The position numbers and the translations under genes are program-made. The notes beneath the pieces are model-generated. The model was not told where the DNA came from and ran no database searches. It saw only the letters and a program-made list of their open reading frames with translations. Source: Alterinioella nitratireducens (GTDB taxonomy: Bacteria > Pseudomonadota > Alphaproteobacteria > Rhodobacterales > Rhodobacteraceae). From it: a stretch of 64,000 nt of DNA. The DNA is taken from NCBI RefSeq assembly GCF_013155465.1, contig NZ_JABJVX010000004.1, positions 328,596 to 392,595 of the forward strand, in the 5' to 3' direction. Shown one piece after another: positions 18,008 through 26,634 of this stretch; position 1 is the first letter of the stretch, and each line of letters begins with the position of its first letter.

Positions 18008-19183
18008 TTACTGGTTCATCGCAACCAGATAGCCGACGCCCGCCGCCACGATCAGGCCCGCGATCACGGCCAGCGCGATCTTGATGGCGGAATAGGGCCG
18101 TTCGCCCTGCACCCGGCCGGTCTGGCCGTTGACCACGAAGCGGTAGCTCTTGCCGCGATACTTGTAGGCCGCCATCCAGACCGGCAGCAGGATATGCTTG
18201 AAGGTCACGTCCGACACGTCCGTCGCCACCTGGCTGATCCGTTGCCGGTCGCCGCCGATGTCGAACTTGATGTCGCGCCGGATCTGCGCGTCCATGATCT
18301 CGCGGGCCTCGTCAAAGCCTTCCTCAAGCTGGACCGTATAGCCCTCGGCCCGGAACCCGGCCAGGAAATGCGGCGTATAGGGCTCCAGCATGGTCAGGTT
18401 CCAGGGCGCTAGCCCGTCGGTGTAGCTTTTCGGCAGCGAACGCGACCCAAGCACCAGGACATCGTCGAAGAAGCGCTGCACCCGGCCCCGCACATTGGTC
18501 CAGCGGATCCTCTGCTCGCGCACGGTCCGGGTCTGGCCGTTCCGCGTCACGGTGCGGTTGACGTAGTAGACCGTGCCGCGCTGACCCTCGTAGCGGCTGC
18601 GCGTTTCGGCGTCATAGGTCCAGTAGGGCACATAGATGCCGTCCAGCTTGCGGCCCTTCCTGGAATATTCCTGCAAGCCGTTCGGCGCGAACCACAGCTT
18701 GCCGAGCCATTCATTCATCGCGTCATGCGCGCTGCGTTCGTCCAGTTGGAAGGGCAGCACGCCCTTGGGCTTGATATGGCGATGGGTGCCGGTATCGGCC
18801 ACCACGGGGGTGGCGCAGAACGGGCATTCGGTGGCGTGATCGGCCTCGTTGAACTCCACCTGCGCGCCGCAATTGGGGCAGGAGGAGACGCGGATCTCCT
18901 CCATCTCTGCCTCGGGCAATTGCGCGCCGAGGGCGGCATGATAGTCCAGCTCGCGGATCGCGGGTGCGTCCTCGACCATGTCCATCGCGCGGGTATTGCC
19001 GCAATGGTCGCAGATCAGTTTGCCCTCTGCCGGCGCGAACCGCATGTCGGATCCGCATTGATCGCAGGGAAAGCGGTGTTCCTCGTTGCCCTGCGGGGCG
19101 TCGGTTTCGACCGCGTCATCCTCATCCTCCCACGGGCCGCGAGGGGGGGTGGCACCGGGGGGCAGGGGGGGAATATCGCTCAT
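18008..19183 (-). CDS. zinc-ribbon membrane-anchored protein (TFIIB-type ribbon; primosomal N'-like annotation)
   Basis: 391 residues. Two zinc ribbons lie near the N-terminus: CDQCGSDM with CDHCGNTR, and CPNCGAQV with CPFCATPV. A beta-rich middle region (DGIYVPYWTYDAETRSRYEG) follows, with one C-terminal membrane helix (ALAVIAGLIVAAGVGYLVAM). Databases often label such proteins as replication factor Y or primosomal protein N', but no helicase domain is present. The family commonly accompanies TelA/SPFH stress clusters (from memory), which fits its position here downstream of the SPFH gene. Confidence 0.85.
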   Translation of the reverse strand: MSDIPPLPPGATPPRGPWEDEDDAVETDAPQGNEEHRFPCDQCGSDMRFAPAEGKLICDHCGNTRAMDMVEDAPAIRELDYHAALGAQLPEAEMEEIRVSSCPNCGAQVEFNEADHATECPFCATPVVADTGTHRHIKPKGVLPFQLDERSAHDAMNEWLGKLWFAPNGLQEYSRKGRKLDGIYVPYWTYDAETRSRYEGQRGTVYYVNRTVTRNGQTRTVREQRIRWTNVRGRVQRFFDDVLVLGSRSLPKSYTDGLAPWNLTMLEPYTPHFLAGFRAEGYTVQLEEGFDEAREIMDAQIRRDIKFDIGGDRQRISQVATDVSDVTFKHILLPVWMAAYKYRGKSYRFVVNGQTGRVQGERPYSAIKIALAVIAGLIVAAGVGYLVAMNQ

Positions 19184-19272
19184 GATCGGGTCTCAAATAT
19201 CTGGTGGTGCTATGAAACCGATCATGCGTGGGGGCCCGCGTCGATGCAAGCCCGATGGCCGCCAAGGGGGGC

Positions 19273-19671
19273 TTACTGCCATGCTTCGGCGGCGACGACC
19301 GCATCGACTTCGATCTCAACCAGCCATTCGGGGTTCACGAACCGGGTGACCGCCATGATCGTGTCCACGGGGCGTGCATCGACGCAATATGCCTTTCGCG
19401 CCTCGATCGCGTCCTTCCAGGTGTCGATATCCGTCAGGATGACCCGCGTCCGGACGATGTCATGCAGACCGGAGCCAGCCTGTTCCAGCGCCGCCTTGAT
19501 GATTTCGAAACACCGCGTGGTTTGCGCGAAGACATCGCCGACGCCCACGGTCTTGCCGTCTGCGTCGACGGGCGCGGTCCCGCCTACGGAAATGCAGGGG
19601 CCAACGCGAACCGCGCGGCTGAATCCGACAATGTCCTCCATCGGATTGCCGTTTGAAATGAGCTGGCGCAT
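19273..19671 (-). CDS. RidA family protein
   Basis: 132 residues from the ATG at 19671. The layout matches the YjgF/RidA (Rid) family: GFSRAVRVGPCISVGGTAPV, then IVRTRVILTDIDTWKD holding the conserved Arg, and a terminal VEIEVDAVVA. RidA proteins deaminate reactive enamine/imine intermediates. Substrates vary among Rid subfamilies and are not determined here. It lies between the zinc-ribbon and cytochrome b561 genes on the same strand. Confidence 0.9.
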   Translation of the reverse strand: MRQLISNGNPMEDIVGFSRAVRVGPCISVGGTAPVDADGKTVGVGDVFAQTTRCFEIIKAALEQAGSGLHDIVRTRVILTDIDTWKDAIEARKAYCVDARPVDTIMAVTRFVNPEWLVEIEVDAVVAAEAWQ

Positions 19672-19751
19672 GTGCTGATCCCCCCCCGTCCTGCGCCCAA
19701 CATACAGGTATCGGGCTGGCGGGACAGCATTTCGGACCGACGCGCCCGGTC

Positions 19752-20309
19752 TTACAACCAGCGATGCAACACGCGCGGGGCCATGATGCGCAGCGCATTG
19801 TCCCTGAGCCGCAGGTGCCGCCAGATGTGAAAGCCTGCATGGATCACGACGATGCACGCGAGGATATAGAACTCGACGATATGGATCCGGCCCACGATCT
19901 CATTGGCGCGGTGCAGTCCCAGAGGCGGGGCAATGGGCAGGAACCCGCCCGCGCGCATCAGGGTCGACGAGGTCAGCCCAAGCAGGAACCCGGTGATCGC
20001 GACGCCGAACAGGCCATAGATCAGCACCTTGTGCAGCACCTGGTGAAACTGCCGCGCCCAGGGCGGCAGCTTCGGCCCCGGTCGGCCGGCCAGACCGCGG
20101 CGCAGGTAGGAGGCCGTCCACCACAGGGAAAGCGTCACGAAGACCAGCGCCACGTTGGAATGGATATGGAAAAAGGTCTCGCCGCCGATCCGCAGCACCA
20201 CCTCGGGCGTCATGAACAGGAACCAGATCACCAGCGGCAGCATCAGCCAATGCACCGCCTTCAGGACAGTGCGGCGCTGCGGCAGGCGGATATGGCGGGT
20301 CATGCGCAT
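19752..20309 (-). CDS. cytochrome b561 family membrane protein
   Basis: 185 residues with four membrane helices, starting from the ATG at 20309 (MRMTRHIRLPQRRTVLKAVH); a GTG four codons upstream or the ATG at 20303 are alternatives. Haem-ligand-type histidines are seen at VLKAVHWLMLP, FFHIHSNVALVF, VLHKVLIYGLFG and ILACIVVIHAGFHIW. It would transfer electrons from quinol or an organic reductant across the inner membrane. A palindrome-rich gap separates it from the SPFH gene. Confidence 0.87.
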   Translation of the reverse strand: MRMTRHIRLPQRRTVLKAVHWLMLPLVIWFLFMTPEVVLRIGGETFFHIHSNVALVFVTLSLWWTASYLRRGLAGRPGPKLPPWARQFHQVLHKVLIYGLFGVAITGFLLGLTSSTLMRAGGFLPIAPPLGLHRANEIVGRIHIVEFYILACIVVIHAGFHIWRHLRLRDNALRIMAPRVLHRWL

Positions 20310-20382
20310 GATCACAGGCACGGGAAAGGGGAGGGGAAAGTTTCACGGCTGAGGTCAGCGCAGCGGCGTCGGCACCGCGCTG

Positions 20383-20451
20383 CAAGGTTTTTCGAAAAAC
20401 CTTGTCTCCCGCAAATTCGAATTTGCCGACAAAGCGCCTTCGAAGGCGCTT
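20383..20451. repeat. cluster of three perfect palindromes centred on TTCGAA
   Basis: Palindromes at 20383-20404 (22 nt), 20411-20426 (16 nt) and 20432-20451 (20 nt) are each perfect and each have TTCGAA at the centre. They lie downstream of the SPFH gene and upstream of the cytochrome b561 gene. Probable hairpins or terminators. Confidence 0.9.
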
Positions 20452-20503
20452 GGCCGCCCGCGAAACGAAAAGGGCCGGAAGGTATCCCCCCGGCCCCTGT
20501 GCC

Positions 20504-21649
20504 TCACACCCCCGGCGGCGGGGGCGGCGGCATGACGGTGAAGAGCTGTGCCAACTCATCGACCTCACCGGCCTTCTTCCAGCCATCCTGCCCGGCGGTC
20601 CAGACATGGGTTTCGCGGGTCAATTCACCGGCGCTGGCCATCTGCCCCATCGTGGCCTTGGAGAAGGGGCCTTTCGTCTGGCCGTTCTCGGCGACATGCC
20701 AGACATGTTCGACCGGCGGCGGCGGCGGGGCGGCGGCGGCGGGCTGCTGCTGGCCTTGCGGGTTCGCGCCCCAGGGGCCCGCGTTCTGGCCGCCAAGGGC
20801 GTTCGCCATCTGGCCCGCCATCGCCATGCCCATGCCAAGCCCCATGCCCGCGCCCATGCCGCCATCGCCGCCGGGATTGTTGGCCGCCGCCGTCATCGCC
20901 TCGGCCGCCGAATACTGGGTGTATTTCGAGAGGTCGCCCACAACGCCCATGGATGTCCGCTTGTCCATCGCGGCCTCGACCGCGGGCGGCAGGCTGATAT
21001 TCTCGATATAGAGCTCGGGCAGCTCCAGCCCGTACTGGTCGATGGTGCCCGAGATCGCTTCGGCCATCAGGCGGCCCAGATCGCCGGTATTGCCCGCCAT
21101 GTCGAGCACCGGAATCCCCGCGCTGCCGATGGTGCGCGAGAATTCCTGCACGATGATGTTGCGGATCTGGAAGGTGATCTCGTCGGTCGTGAACTCGCCA
21201 TCCGTGCCGACGATCTCGGTCATGAACCGGCCGGCATCCTTCACTTTGACCGTATAGGTGCCATAGGCGCGGATGCGGGTCGGCCCGAACTCGGGGTCAC
21301 GCAGCATGATCGGGTTCTTGGTGCCCCATTTCAGGTCGGTGAAGCGGTTGGTGTTGACGAAATAGATCTCGGATTTGAAGGGCGACTGGAAGCCGTGCGA
21401 CCAATGCTGAAGCGTTGTCATGATCGGCATGTTGTTGGTTTCCAACATGTAGAGGCCGGGGCGGAACACATCCGCCAACTGCCCCTCATGGATGAACACC
21501 GCCGTCTGGCCCTCGCGCACAGTCAGCTTGGCACCGTACTTGATCTCGTGGCCGTGCCGCTCGAAGCGGTAGACCATGGTGTCGCGCGTGTCGTCGGTCC
21601 AGTGGATGACATCAATGAACTGGCCGGAGAGGAAATCGAAAATGGACAT
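20504..21649 (-). CDS. SPFH domain protein with C-terminal GYF_2 domain (virion core protein-like)
   Basis: 381 residues from the ATG at 21649. An SPFH/band-7 type domain covers about residues 10-250 (YFVNTNRFTDLKWGTKNPIM, then a typical DKRTSMGVVGDLSKYTQYSA end). A Gly/Met-rich linker (GGMGAGMGLGMGMAMAGQM) and a Pro-rich stretch follow. The C-terminal GYF_2 domain at about 318-370 (HVWHVAENGQTKGPFSKATM) is a likely protein-interaction module. No membrane helix is evident. Such proteins recur in TelA/TerC stress clusters. It begins 5 nt after the AT-rich gene. Confidence 0.88.
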   Translation of the reverse strand: MSIFDFLSGQFIDVIHWTDDTRDTMVYRFERHGHEIKYGAKLTVREGQTAVFIHEGQLADVFRPGLYMLETNNMPIMTTLQHWSHGFQSPFKSEIYFVNTNRFTDLKWGTKNPIMLRDPEFGPTRIRAYGTYTVKVKDAGRFMTEIVGTDGEFTTDEITFQIRNIIVQEFSRTIGSAGIPVLDMAGNTGDLGRLMAEAISGTIDQYGLELPELYIENISLPPAVEAAMDKRTSMGVVGDLSKYTQYSAAEAMTAAANNPGGDGGMGAGMGLGMGMAMAGQMANALGGQNAGPWGANPQGQQQPAAAAPPPPPVEHVWHVAENGQTKGPFSKATMGQMASAGELTRETHVWTAGQDGWKKAGEVDELAQLFTVMPPPPPPGV

Positions 21650-21654
21650 GGGGA

Positions 21655-22464
21655 TCAATCCTTATGCTGTCTGGCTTCGTAGGCTGCCTTTTGTTCTTCG
21701 TACCTACGTTGCTCTTCTGAGCGAAAGTGGTCAATGTCTTGTGTAATTACATGGAATTTCCGGTCCTTCCGAGCCCTCTCTGATGAGTGCTTTTCGAGTT
21801 TCTTCAAGGATGCGGCGATGAGGGCGAGTGGGGCCTTGTCAGCGGTTTGAGCAGTCAATTCCTTTAGGTCGATCAGTTGATCTGAATGATAGCTCATCCC
21901 CTCGATGTCTTCATATTTCACGTGTATGTGTATTGGCGGAATCTGTGGGTCTTTGAGTAAGTTAGGCCCCGTACCAAAAAGGAAAGACACAGCCTGCCCT
22001 TGAGGAATGACCTTGATCGGGTAGAGGTCGTCTTCAAAATTAGTCATGATCCTATCAGGGGTGAACCTTGACAGATCGGTATTGAATTTCACATCCACAT
22101 TGCATGCGGCACCGGCACCAACATTTGTGATTTCGGCGGTGACCAGAAGGGGTTCGTCTTCTCTACTTCCCAAGTGGACAAGGATTACAGGGTCAGTCCC
22201 CGCTTGTCTCATTCGATGTTGGATTTGAAGCGCTTGGTAGGAAAGCCACACGCTCAAAAACGCGACAGAAATTGCAATGATTGACGGAAAGAGGTCGATC
22301 CATTGATCTACTTCCAAAGCTGACCCCACCGAAGGCCAAAAAAGATAGATCAGTATTAATGCCAAGATACCAGCGATGAACCCAAACGCAAACTTTCCAT
22401 CACCCAAGAATGAGCGCCTTGAGCGCGGCTTTCCGGTGTCTGGTTTGCTAGCTGTTTCAGTCAT
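21655..22464 (-). CDS. AT-rich membrane protein of unknown function embedded in the Tel operon
   Basis: 269 residues. Two membrane helices lie near residues 26-46 (FAFGFIAGILALILIYLFW) and 60-80 (FPSIIAISVAFLSVWLSYQA). A predicted beta-rich soluble domain (ITNVGAGAACNVDVKFNT) and a charged, probably coiled-coil tail (SEEQRRYEEQKAAYEARQ) follow. GC content is visibly lower than every neighbour and codon use differs. Yet it is tightly packed, 2 nt from the DUF2927 gene and 5 nt from the SPFH gene. This looks like a recently acquired passenger or effector. No family recognised. Confidence 0.8.
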   Translation of the reverse strand: MTETASKPDTGKPRSRRSFLGDGKFAFGFIAGILALILIYLFWPSVGSALEVDQWIDLFPSIIAISVAFLSVWLSYQALQIQHRMRQAGTDPVILVHLGSREDEPLLVTAEITNVGAGAACNVDVKFNTDLSRFTPDRIMTNFEDDLYPIKVIPQGQAVSFLFGTGPNLLKDPQIPPIHIHVKYEDIEGMSYHSDQLIDLKELTAQTADKAPLALIAASLKKLEKHSSERARKDRKFHVITQDIDHFRSEEQRRYEEQKAAYEARQHKD

Positions 22465-22466
22465 CG

Positions 22467-23408
22467 TCAGCTCGGCCCACCCACCAGCACATCGGCGAGC
22501 TCGCGCAGGATCGGGCGGGCCGTGTCGGGGGTCATGCCGGGCCGCAGGCGGCGGTCGTAGAGCATCGAAAGCAGCATCTCGTCATGCGTCGTCAAGAGCG
22601 CGAATTCCTCGTCATCGTTGAAGATCGAGGGGCGCGCGGTGGGGCTGTCATTGGGCAGGCCCAAACCTTGCGCGACCTCTTCATGGACGCAGGATTTGCG
22701 CAGCAGGTCGGGATGCTCGGTGCGAATGATTGCGATCGCGGCGACATAGACATTGGGGTTGCCCGCCTCGGAGACCGAGTAGACCGAGCAGAAATTGAAC
22801 CGGGGCAGGCTGGTGATCTCGTTGATCGTGGCCTCGCCGATCCCCGGCATGATCCGGCGCAGAAGCGGCCCGGCCGCAACCTGTTCGTCGCGGTTGAGGT
22901 AGAGGACGTGGAAGTTTCCGCCCGACCCCACGGCGCGGATAGGGTGCCCCGTCACCCGCGCCAGCCGGTCGGCATAGCGCGACAGGAAGGCGCGGTCGGC
23001 GTTGCGCGTCTCTTCCGAAACCGAGGCCCCGAAATGCGCCTGCAGCCGCACCGGGCGTTCCCACCTGCGCAAGGCGGCCGGTGTCTGCTGCGCGATGAAA
23101 CGCCCGCCGGAGAGGGTGTATTCGTCGTAAAGCGCGATGCGCTCGAAATTGGCCACAAGGTTGCGCGCGATGATGGGGGTGTCCGGCCCGCCGCCATCGG
23201 TGCGCAGCAAGCCTTGCGTCAACAGCCGCTGCTGCACGCCCGCGTAATAGCGTGCATAGGCCAGGCTTTCCTCGGAGGGCTCCACCGAGGGCGGGGCCAC
23301 GACGGGCGGCGCGGGGCGCGGGGTGGGCGCGGGCGGGTCCGGCGCCTCACAACCCGCAAGACCCGCCAGGGCGATGCCTGCAAGTGCTGCCGGGACCCGG
23401 ACCCGCAT
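22467..23408 (-). CDS. DUF2927 domain lipoprotein
   Basis: 313 residues. The lipoprotein signal ends in LAGLAGC, with the lipid-modified Cys near residue 20. A Pro-rich spacer follows. The rest matches DUF2927, with a metzincin-like SCVHEEVAQGLGLPND motif that could bind zinc through HEExxQGLG; peptidase activity is a guess. It lies 4 nt downstream of telA on the same strand and so belongs to the Tel module. Probable inner- or outer-membrane periplasmic lipoprotein. Confidence 0.87.
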   Translation of the reverse strand: MRVRVPAALAGIALAGLAGCEAPDPPAPTPRPAPPVVAPPSVEPSEESLAYARYYAGVQQRLLTQGLLRTDGGGPDTPIIARNLVANFERIALYDEYTLSGGRFIAQQTPAALRRWERPVRLQAHFGASVSEETRNADRAFLSRYADRLARVTGHPIRAVGSGGNFHVLYLNRDEQVAAGPLLRRIMPGIGEATINEITSLPRFNFCSVYSVSEAGNPNVYVAAIAIIRTEHPDLLRKSCVHEEVAQGLGLPNDSPTARPSIFNDDEEFALLTTHDEMLLSMLYDRRLRPGMTPDTARPILRELADVLVGGPS

Positions 23409-23412
23409 CGCC

Positions 23413-24609
23413 CTACCCTCGCGCGGGCACCGAGGTGCCCATGGTGTCGCCCACCCCGTCGCGGCGACCGGAGGCCGAGGCCAGCGTGTCGCGCAGCTCG
23501 GTCTCCATCTTCTCCATCTCGACCTCGGCGGCGGCGCGGCGGCGCTTGCCTTCATCGGCGATCTCCAGGCTTTCCTGGATGGTGGCGATCAGGTCGGCAT
23601 TGGCCTGTTTCACGGCCTCGATGTCGAAGACGCCGCGCTCCATTTCCTCGCGCACCATCTTGTTCGATTCGCGCAGGTTCTTCGCGTTGGCGGTAAGCAG
23701 TTCATTGGTCAGGTCATTGGCCTCGCGCACGGCGGCTGCTGCCTCGGTCGAGCGCTGGATGGTCAGCGCCTGCGCCAGTTGGGTTTCCCAAAGCGGCACG
23801 GTGTTGACGAGGGTCGAGTTGATCTTGGTGACAAGGCTCTTGTCGTTCTCCTGCACCAGCCGGATCGAGGGCAGGCTCTGCATCGTCACCTGGCGGGTCA
23901 GCTTCAGGTCATGCACCCGGCGTTCCAGATCGTCGCGCGCCGCCCGCAGGTCGCGCAATTCCTGCGCCTTCATCACCTGGTCATCCTCGGGGGCCGCGTT
24001 GACCTCGGCCTCTTTCGCCGGGATCGCGTCTTCGTCCAACTCGCGGATCTTCTCCTCGCCCGCCGCGATATAGAGCGCCAGTTCGTCGTAGAAATTCAGC
24101 GTCTTGTCATAGAGCTGATCCAGCGACTTGATGTCCTTCATCAGTGTGTGTTCATGCGCCAGAAGGTTGTCGGTGATCTTGTCGATCTGGCCCTGCACAT
24201 CCTCGTAGCGGGCCAGGAAATTGTGGATCGGCTTGGCCTTGCCAAAGAGACGCTCCCACCAAGACAGTTTTCGGTTGGGGTCCAGTTCGTCGACCGAGAA
24301 ACCGCGGATGGTGCCGACGATCTCGCGCAAGGAGTTGCCCGCAGGGCCCACGTCCTTGTTGCGCACGCCGTCCAGCATGGCCTGGGAAATCTGCTGCAAT
24401 TCCTCCTGCGCGGCGGAACCGAAGCGCACGATGGAATTGGTGTCGCTCATGTCCAGTTCGGCCATGCGCACACGGATTTCCTCGGCGGTCGGCGCGGGCG
24501 CCTCGGCCAGCGGCACCAGCTCGCCCGAGGGCTCGGGCAGCACCACGGCGTTGATCGCGTCCACTTCCTGCGCGACGGCCTCGGCCCGTTGGCGAATTTC
24601 TTCGGTCAT
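23413..24609 (-). CDS. telA: toxic anion resistance protein TelA
   Basis: 398 residues, TelA/KlaA family (PF05816). It is almost entirely helical and soluble, with family segments FGSAAQEELQQISQAML, LSWWERLFGKAKPIHNFLAR and LVTKINSTLVNTVPLWETQL. TelA homologues were first linked to tellurite resistance and now to general envelope or chemical stress, with partners XpaC and TerC. It lies 11 nt from xpaC upstream and 4 nt from the DUF2927 gene downstream. Confidence 0.95.
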   Translation of the reverse strand: MTEEIRQRAEAVAQEVDAINAVVLPEPSGELVPLAEAPAPTAEEIRVRMAELDMSDTNSIVRFGSAAQEELQQISQAMLDGVRNKDVGPAGNSLREIVGTIRGFSVDELDPNRKLSWWERLFGKAKPIHNFLARYEDVQGQIDKITDNLLAHEHTLMKDIKSLDQLYDKTLNFYDELALYIAAGEEKIRELDEDAIPAKEAEVNAAPEDDQVMKAQELRDLRAARDDLERRVHDLKLTRQVTMQSLPSIRLVQENDKSLVTKINSTLVNTVPLWETQLAQALTIQRSTEAAAAVREANDLTNELLTANAKNLRESNKMVREEMERGVFDIEAVKQANADLIATIQESLEIADEGKRRRAAAEVEMEKMETELRDTLASASGRRDGVGDTMGTSVPARG

Positions 24610-24620
24610 GCGTTCGTTCC

Positions 24621-25523
24621 TTATCTGTCAATTACCAGGTTTTCGCGGTTCAATCGGTCCCGCAACACTTCAATTTCAACATCCAGGTCGCTTCGGTCGG
24701 TCAACAGCATCCGCTGTGTCCGGGCCGAGAAATTATGCTCAAGATCGTCCAGCAGCCGCACGTAATCGGCGCGCACGCCCGCGTCGCGGTTGCGGGCATA
24801 GAGATCGGCGAATTTCACCGTCGCATCGCGCGCGCCCTGCAAGTAGACGGTCAGGTACTTGCGCGCCTGCGTCAGGTCGCGGGGGTCTTCCTCGACGGTG
24901 CGGAACATGGTGCGGACCGTGTCCTGGAACGCCTCGACGCGGCCCTCCAGCATCCGGTCGCCCGCGCGCTTGATCGCGTCCTGCATGCCATCGAGCAGCT
25001 TTTCCGCCTCCTCCACTTTCCGCGCCACGCGGTCGGACTGGAAATGGTCGACACCCTCCAGCGATTTGTCCTTGAGCGGGTCCAGCCCGAAGGAAAACAG
25101 GTGCAGCCCGCCCGCGACGGCCCCGATCAGCGGCGCGGTCAGCGCGTTCCACTGGCCGCCAAAAACCAGCAGGCCGGTGCCGATTCCGGTCAGGACCGAG
25201 GAGAAGAACTTGCGCGGAATGGCAGGCCGCCGCGCCACCTTGCGTTCCTCATAGGCATCCTCGGCCCGGATCCCGTCGCGCAAGAGCCAGGCCGCCAGCA
25301 GCAGCGTCGCCGCGCCTGCCATATCGGTGAGCATGCCCGCGACGGGCTGGAAGAAGGACGCGGCCAGCGCGATCACCGGCAGCAGGAACAGGATATTGAT
25401 CCGCGCGCCATAGCGCGCCGGGGCGCGGCCCTTGAAACTGGCCTCGACCAGTGGCGGGGCCTCGGCCTCCACCTCATTCGCCGCGGGATCGGGGCTGAAC
25501 TTGCCGCCATAGCGCTGCGCCAT
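24621..25523 (-). CDS. xpaC: XpaC family protein (5-bromo-4-chloroindolyl phosphate hydrolysis)
   Basis: 300 residues. Hydrophobic segments lie near residues 44-90 (INILFLLPVIALAASFF) and 110-145, followed by a long helical cytoplasmic region (AEKLLDGMQDAIKRAGDRML). This matches PF10112, regularly found beside telA. The name comes from an old plate phenotype; the activity is unknown. Its ATG follows the stop of the 29-codon microprotein by one base, so translation is probably coupled. Confidence 0.88.
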   Translation of the reverse strand: MAQRYGGKFSPDPAANEVEAEAPPLVEASFKGRAPARYGARINILFLLPVIALAASFFQPVAGMLTDMAGAATLLLAAWLLRDGIRAEDAYEERKVARRPAIPRKFFSSVLTGIGTGLLVFGGQWNALTAPLIGAVAGGLHLFSFGLDPLKDKSLEGVDHFQSDRVARKVEEAEKLLDGMQDAIKRAGDRMLEGRVEAFQDTVRTMFRTVEEDPRDLTQARKYLTVYLQGARDATVKFADLYARNRDAGVRADYVRLLDDLEHNFSARTQRMLLTDRSDLDVEIEVLRDRLNRENLVIDR

Positions 25524-25524
25524 C

Positions 25525-25614
25525 TCAGATCGCTCCGAATCCGCCGAAAATGGCGATCATGATGATTACCGTCAACGCCACGAAGGACACGCCCTGCAGG
25601 CCCTCTGAACTCAT
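25525..25614 (-). CDS. 29-residue single-helix membrane microprotein in the Tel/TerC operon
   Basis: The frame MSSEGLQGVSFVALTVIIMI continues AIFGGFGAI and stops. Nearly the whole C-terminal two thirds is one membrane helix. A good ribosome-binding sequence, AAGGGAG, lies about 7 nt upstream of the ATG. The stop codon is one base before the xpaC ATG, so it fits exactly into the operon. Too short for standard gene callers. Inferred to be a regulatory or structural subunit acting with XpaC or TerC; no homologue is recognised. Confidence 0.75.
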   Translation of the reverse strand: MSSEGLQGVSFVALTVIIMIAIFGGFGAI

Positions 25615-25671
25615 CTCGGTCTCCCTTGCTGCAGCATTAGGATAAGCACGCTGGTTCGCAAAAACCAGACG

Positions 25672-26523
25672 TTACACACCCTTGACCGGCAAAGGTCCGC
25701 GCGCGGCGGCCTCCTGCCGGGCACGGCGTTCCGCCTCCAGCTTGCGGTTGAAGCCCGATTGCAGCGCCTCGACCACGAAAAGCACCACGACCGCGAAGTA
25801 GAAGGTCGATTTCGACATCGGAATCAGGGCATAGCCGAAAATGTGGATCGCCATCGCCTCGTCCTGGGTGGCATGTTCGGCGGCAACGCCGGCCTCGCCA
25901 AGCAGCACTACGCCCACGATCAGCAGGATGAAGAGACCCAGAACCTCGTACATCCGGTTCTTCTCGATAAACCGCGTCACGCCATCGGCCAGAAGCAGCA
26001 TCGCCGCGCCGGACAGCAGGATCGCGGCGGCGAGGATCGGGAAGACATCGGTGATCGCCAGCGCCGACAGGACGGAATCGAAGCTGAAGATCAGGTTCAT
26101 GGCGACGATCAGCAACACCACCTGCGCCGCCGATTTCTTGTTCTTCTTGCCGACGCCATGGCCCAATTCGTCCAGTGACAGAAGATGCCCGATCTCCTTG
26201 ACCGCCGTGTACATGATGAAGACGCCGCCGAAGACAAAGACCCCGGTGGCGAAGTTCACACCGCCCTCCAGCACGCCGGGCCAGTTGAAGACATAGAACG
26301 GCTCGGCCAGCGCGTCGATCAGGCGGACCATCGCGAACAGAAGCACCACCCGCAGCGCGACGGCCAGCACGATGCCCCAGAACCGCACCCGTTTCTGATG
26401 CTCCACCGGGGCGCGCTGGCTTTCGATCGAGATGTAGAGCAGGTTGTCGAACCCCAGGACCGCCTGCAAAAAGCAGAGCATGACGAGGTTGCCGAGATTT
26501 TCGAGGGTCAGAAGATCAGTCAT
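25672..26523 (-). CDS. TerC family integral membrane protein
   Basis: 283 residues from the ATG at 26523. Seven or more helices, with the two signature acidic motifs QAVLGFDNLLYISI and LIFSFDSVLSALAI whose Asp residues are thought to bind metal ions. It belongs to the TerC/Alx superfamily, associated with manganese export and tellurite resistance. It is the first gene of the minus-strand module and divergent from the metZ riboswitch. The tail (EAERRARQEAAARG) is cytoplasmic and charged. Confidence 0.94.
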   Translation of the reverse strand: MTDLLTLENLGNLVMLCFLQAVLGFDNLLYISIESQRAPVEHQKRVRFWGIVLAVALRVVLLFAMVRLIDALAEPFYVFNWPGVLEGGVNFATGVFVFGGVFIMYTAVKEIGHLLSLDELGHGVGKKNKKSAAQVVLLIVAMNLIFSFDSVLSALAITDVFPILAAAILLSGAAMLLLADGVTRFIEKNRMYEVLGLFILLIVGVVLLGEAGVAAEHATQDEAMAIHIFGYALIPMSKSTFYFAVVVLFVVEALQSGFNRKLEAERRARQEAAARGPLPVKGV

Positions 26524-26634
26524 CGTCAAAGGCCTTGATTTTTCAAAGTTTCCATCTGCCGCAGGGCGGTCGTCCGTGTCGCTGCGCGCAGTTTTTCCGG
26601 TTTTCCGCAGCGGGGCAACCCGGTTTCGATCCGT

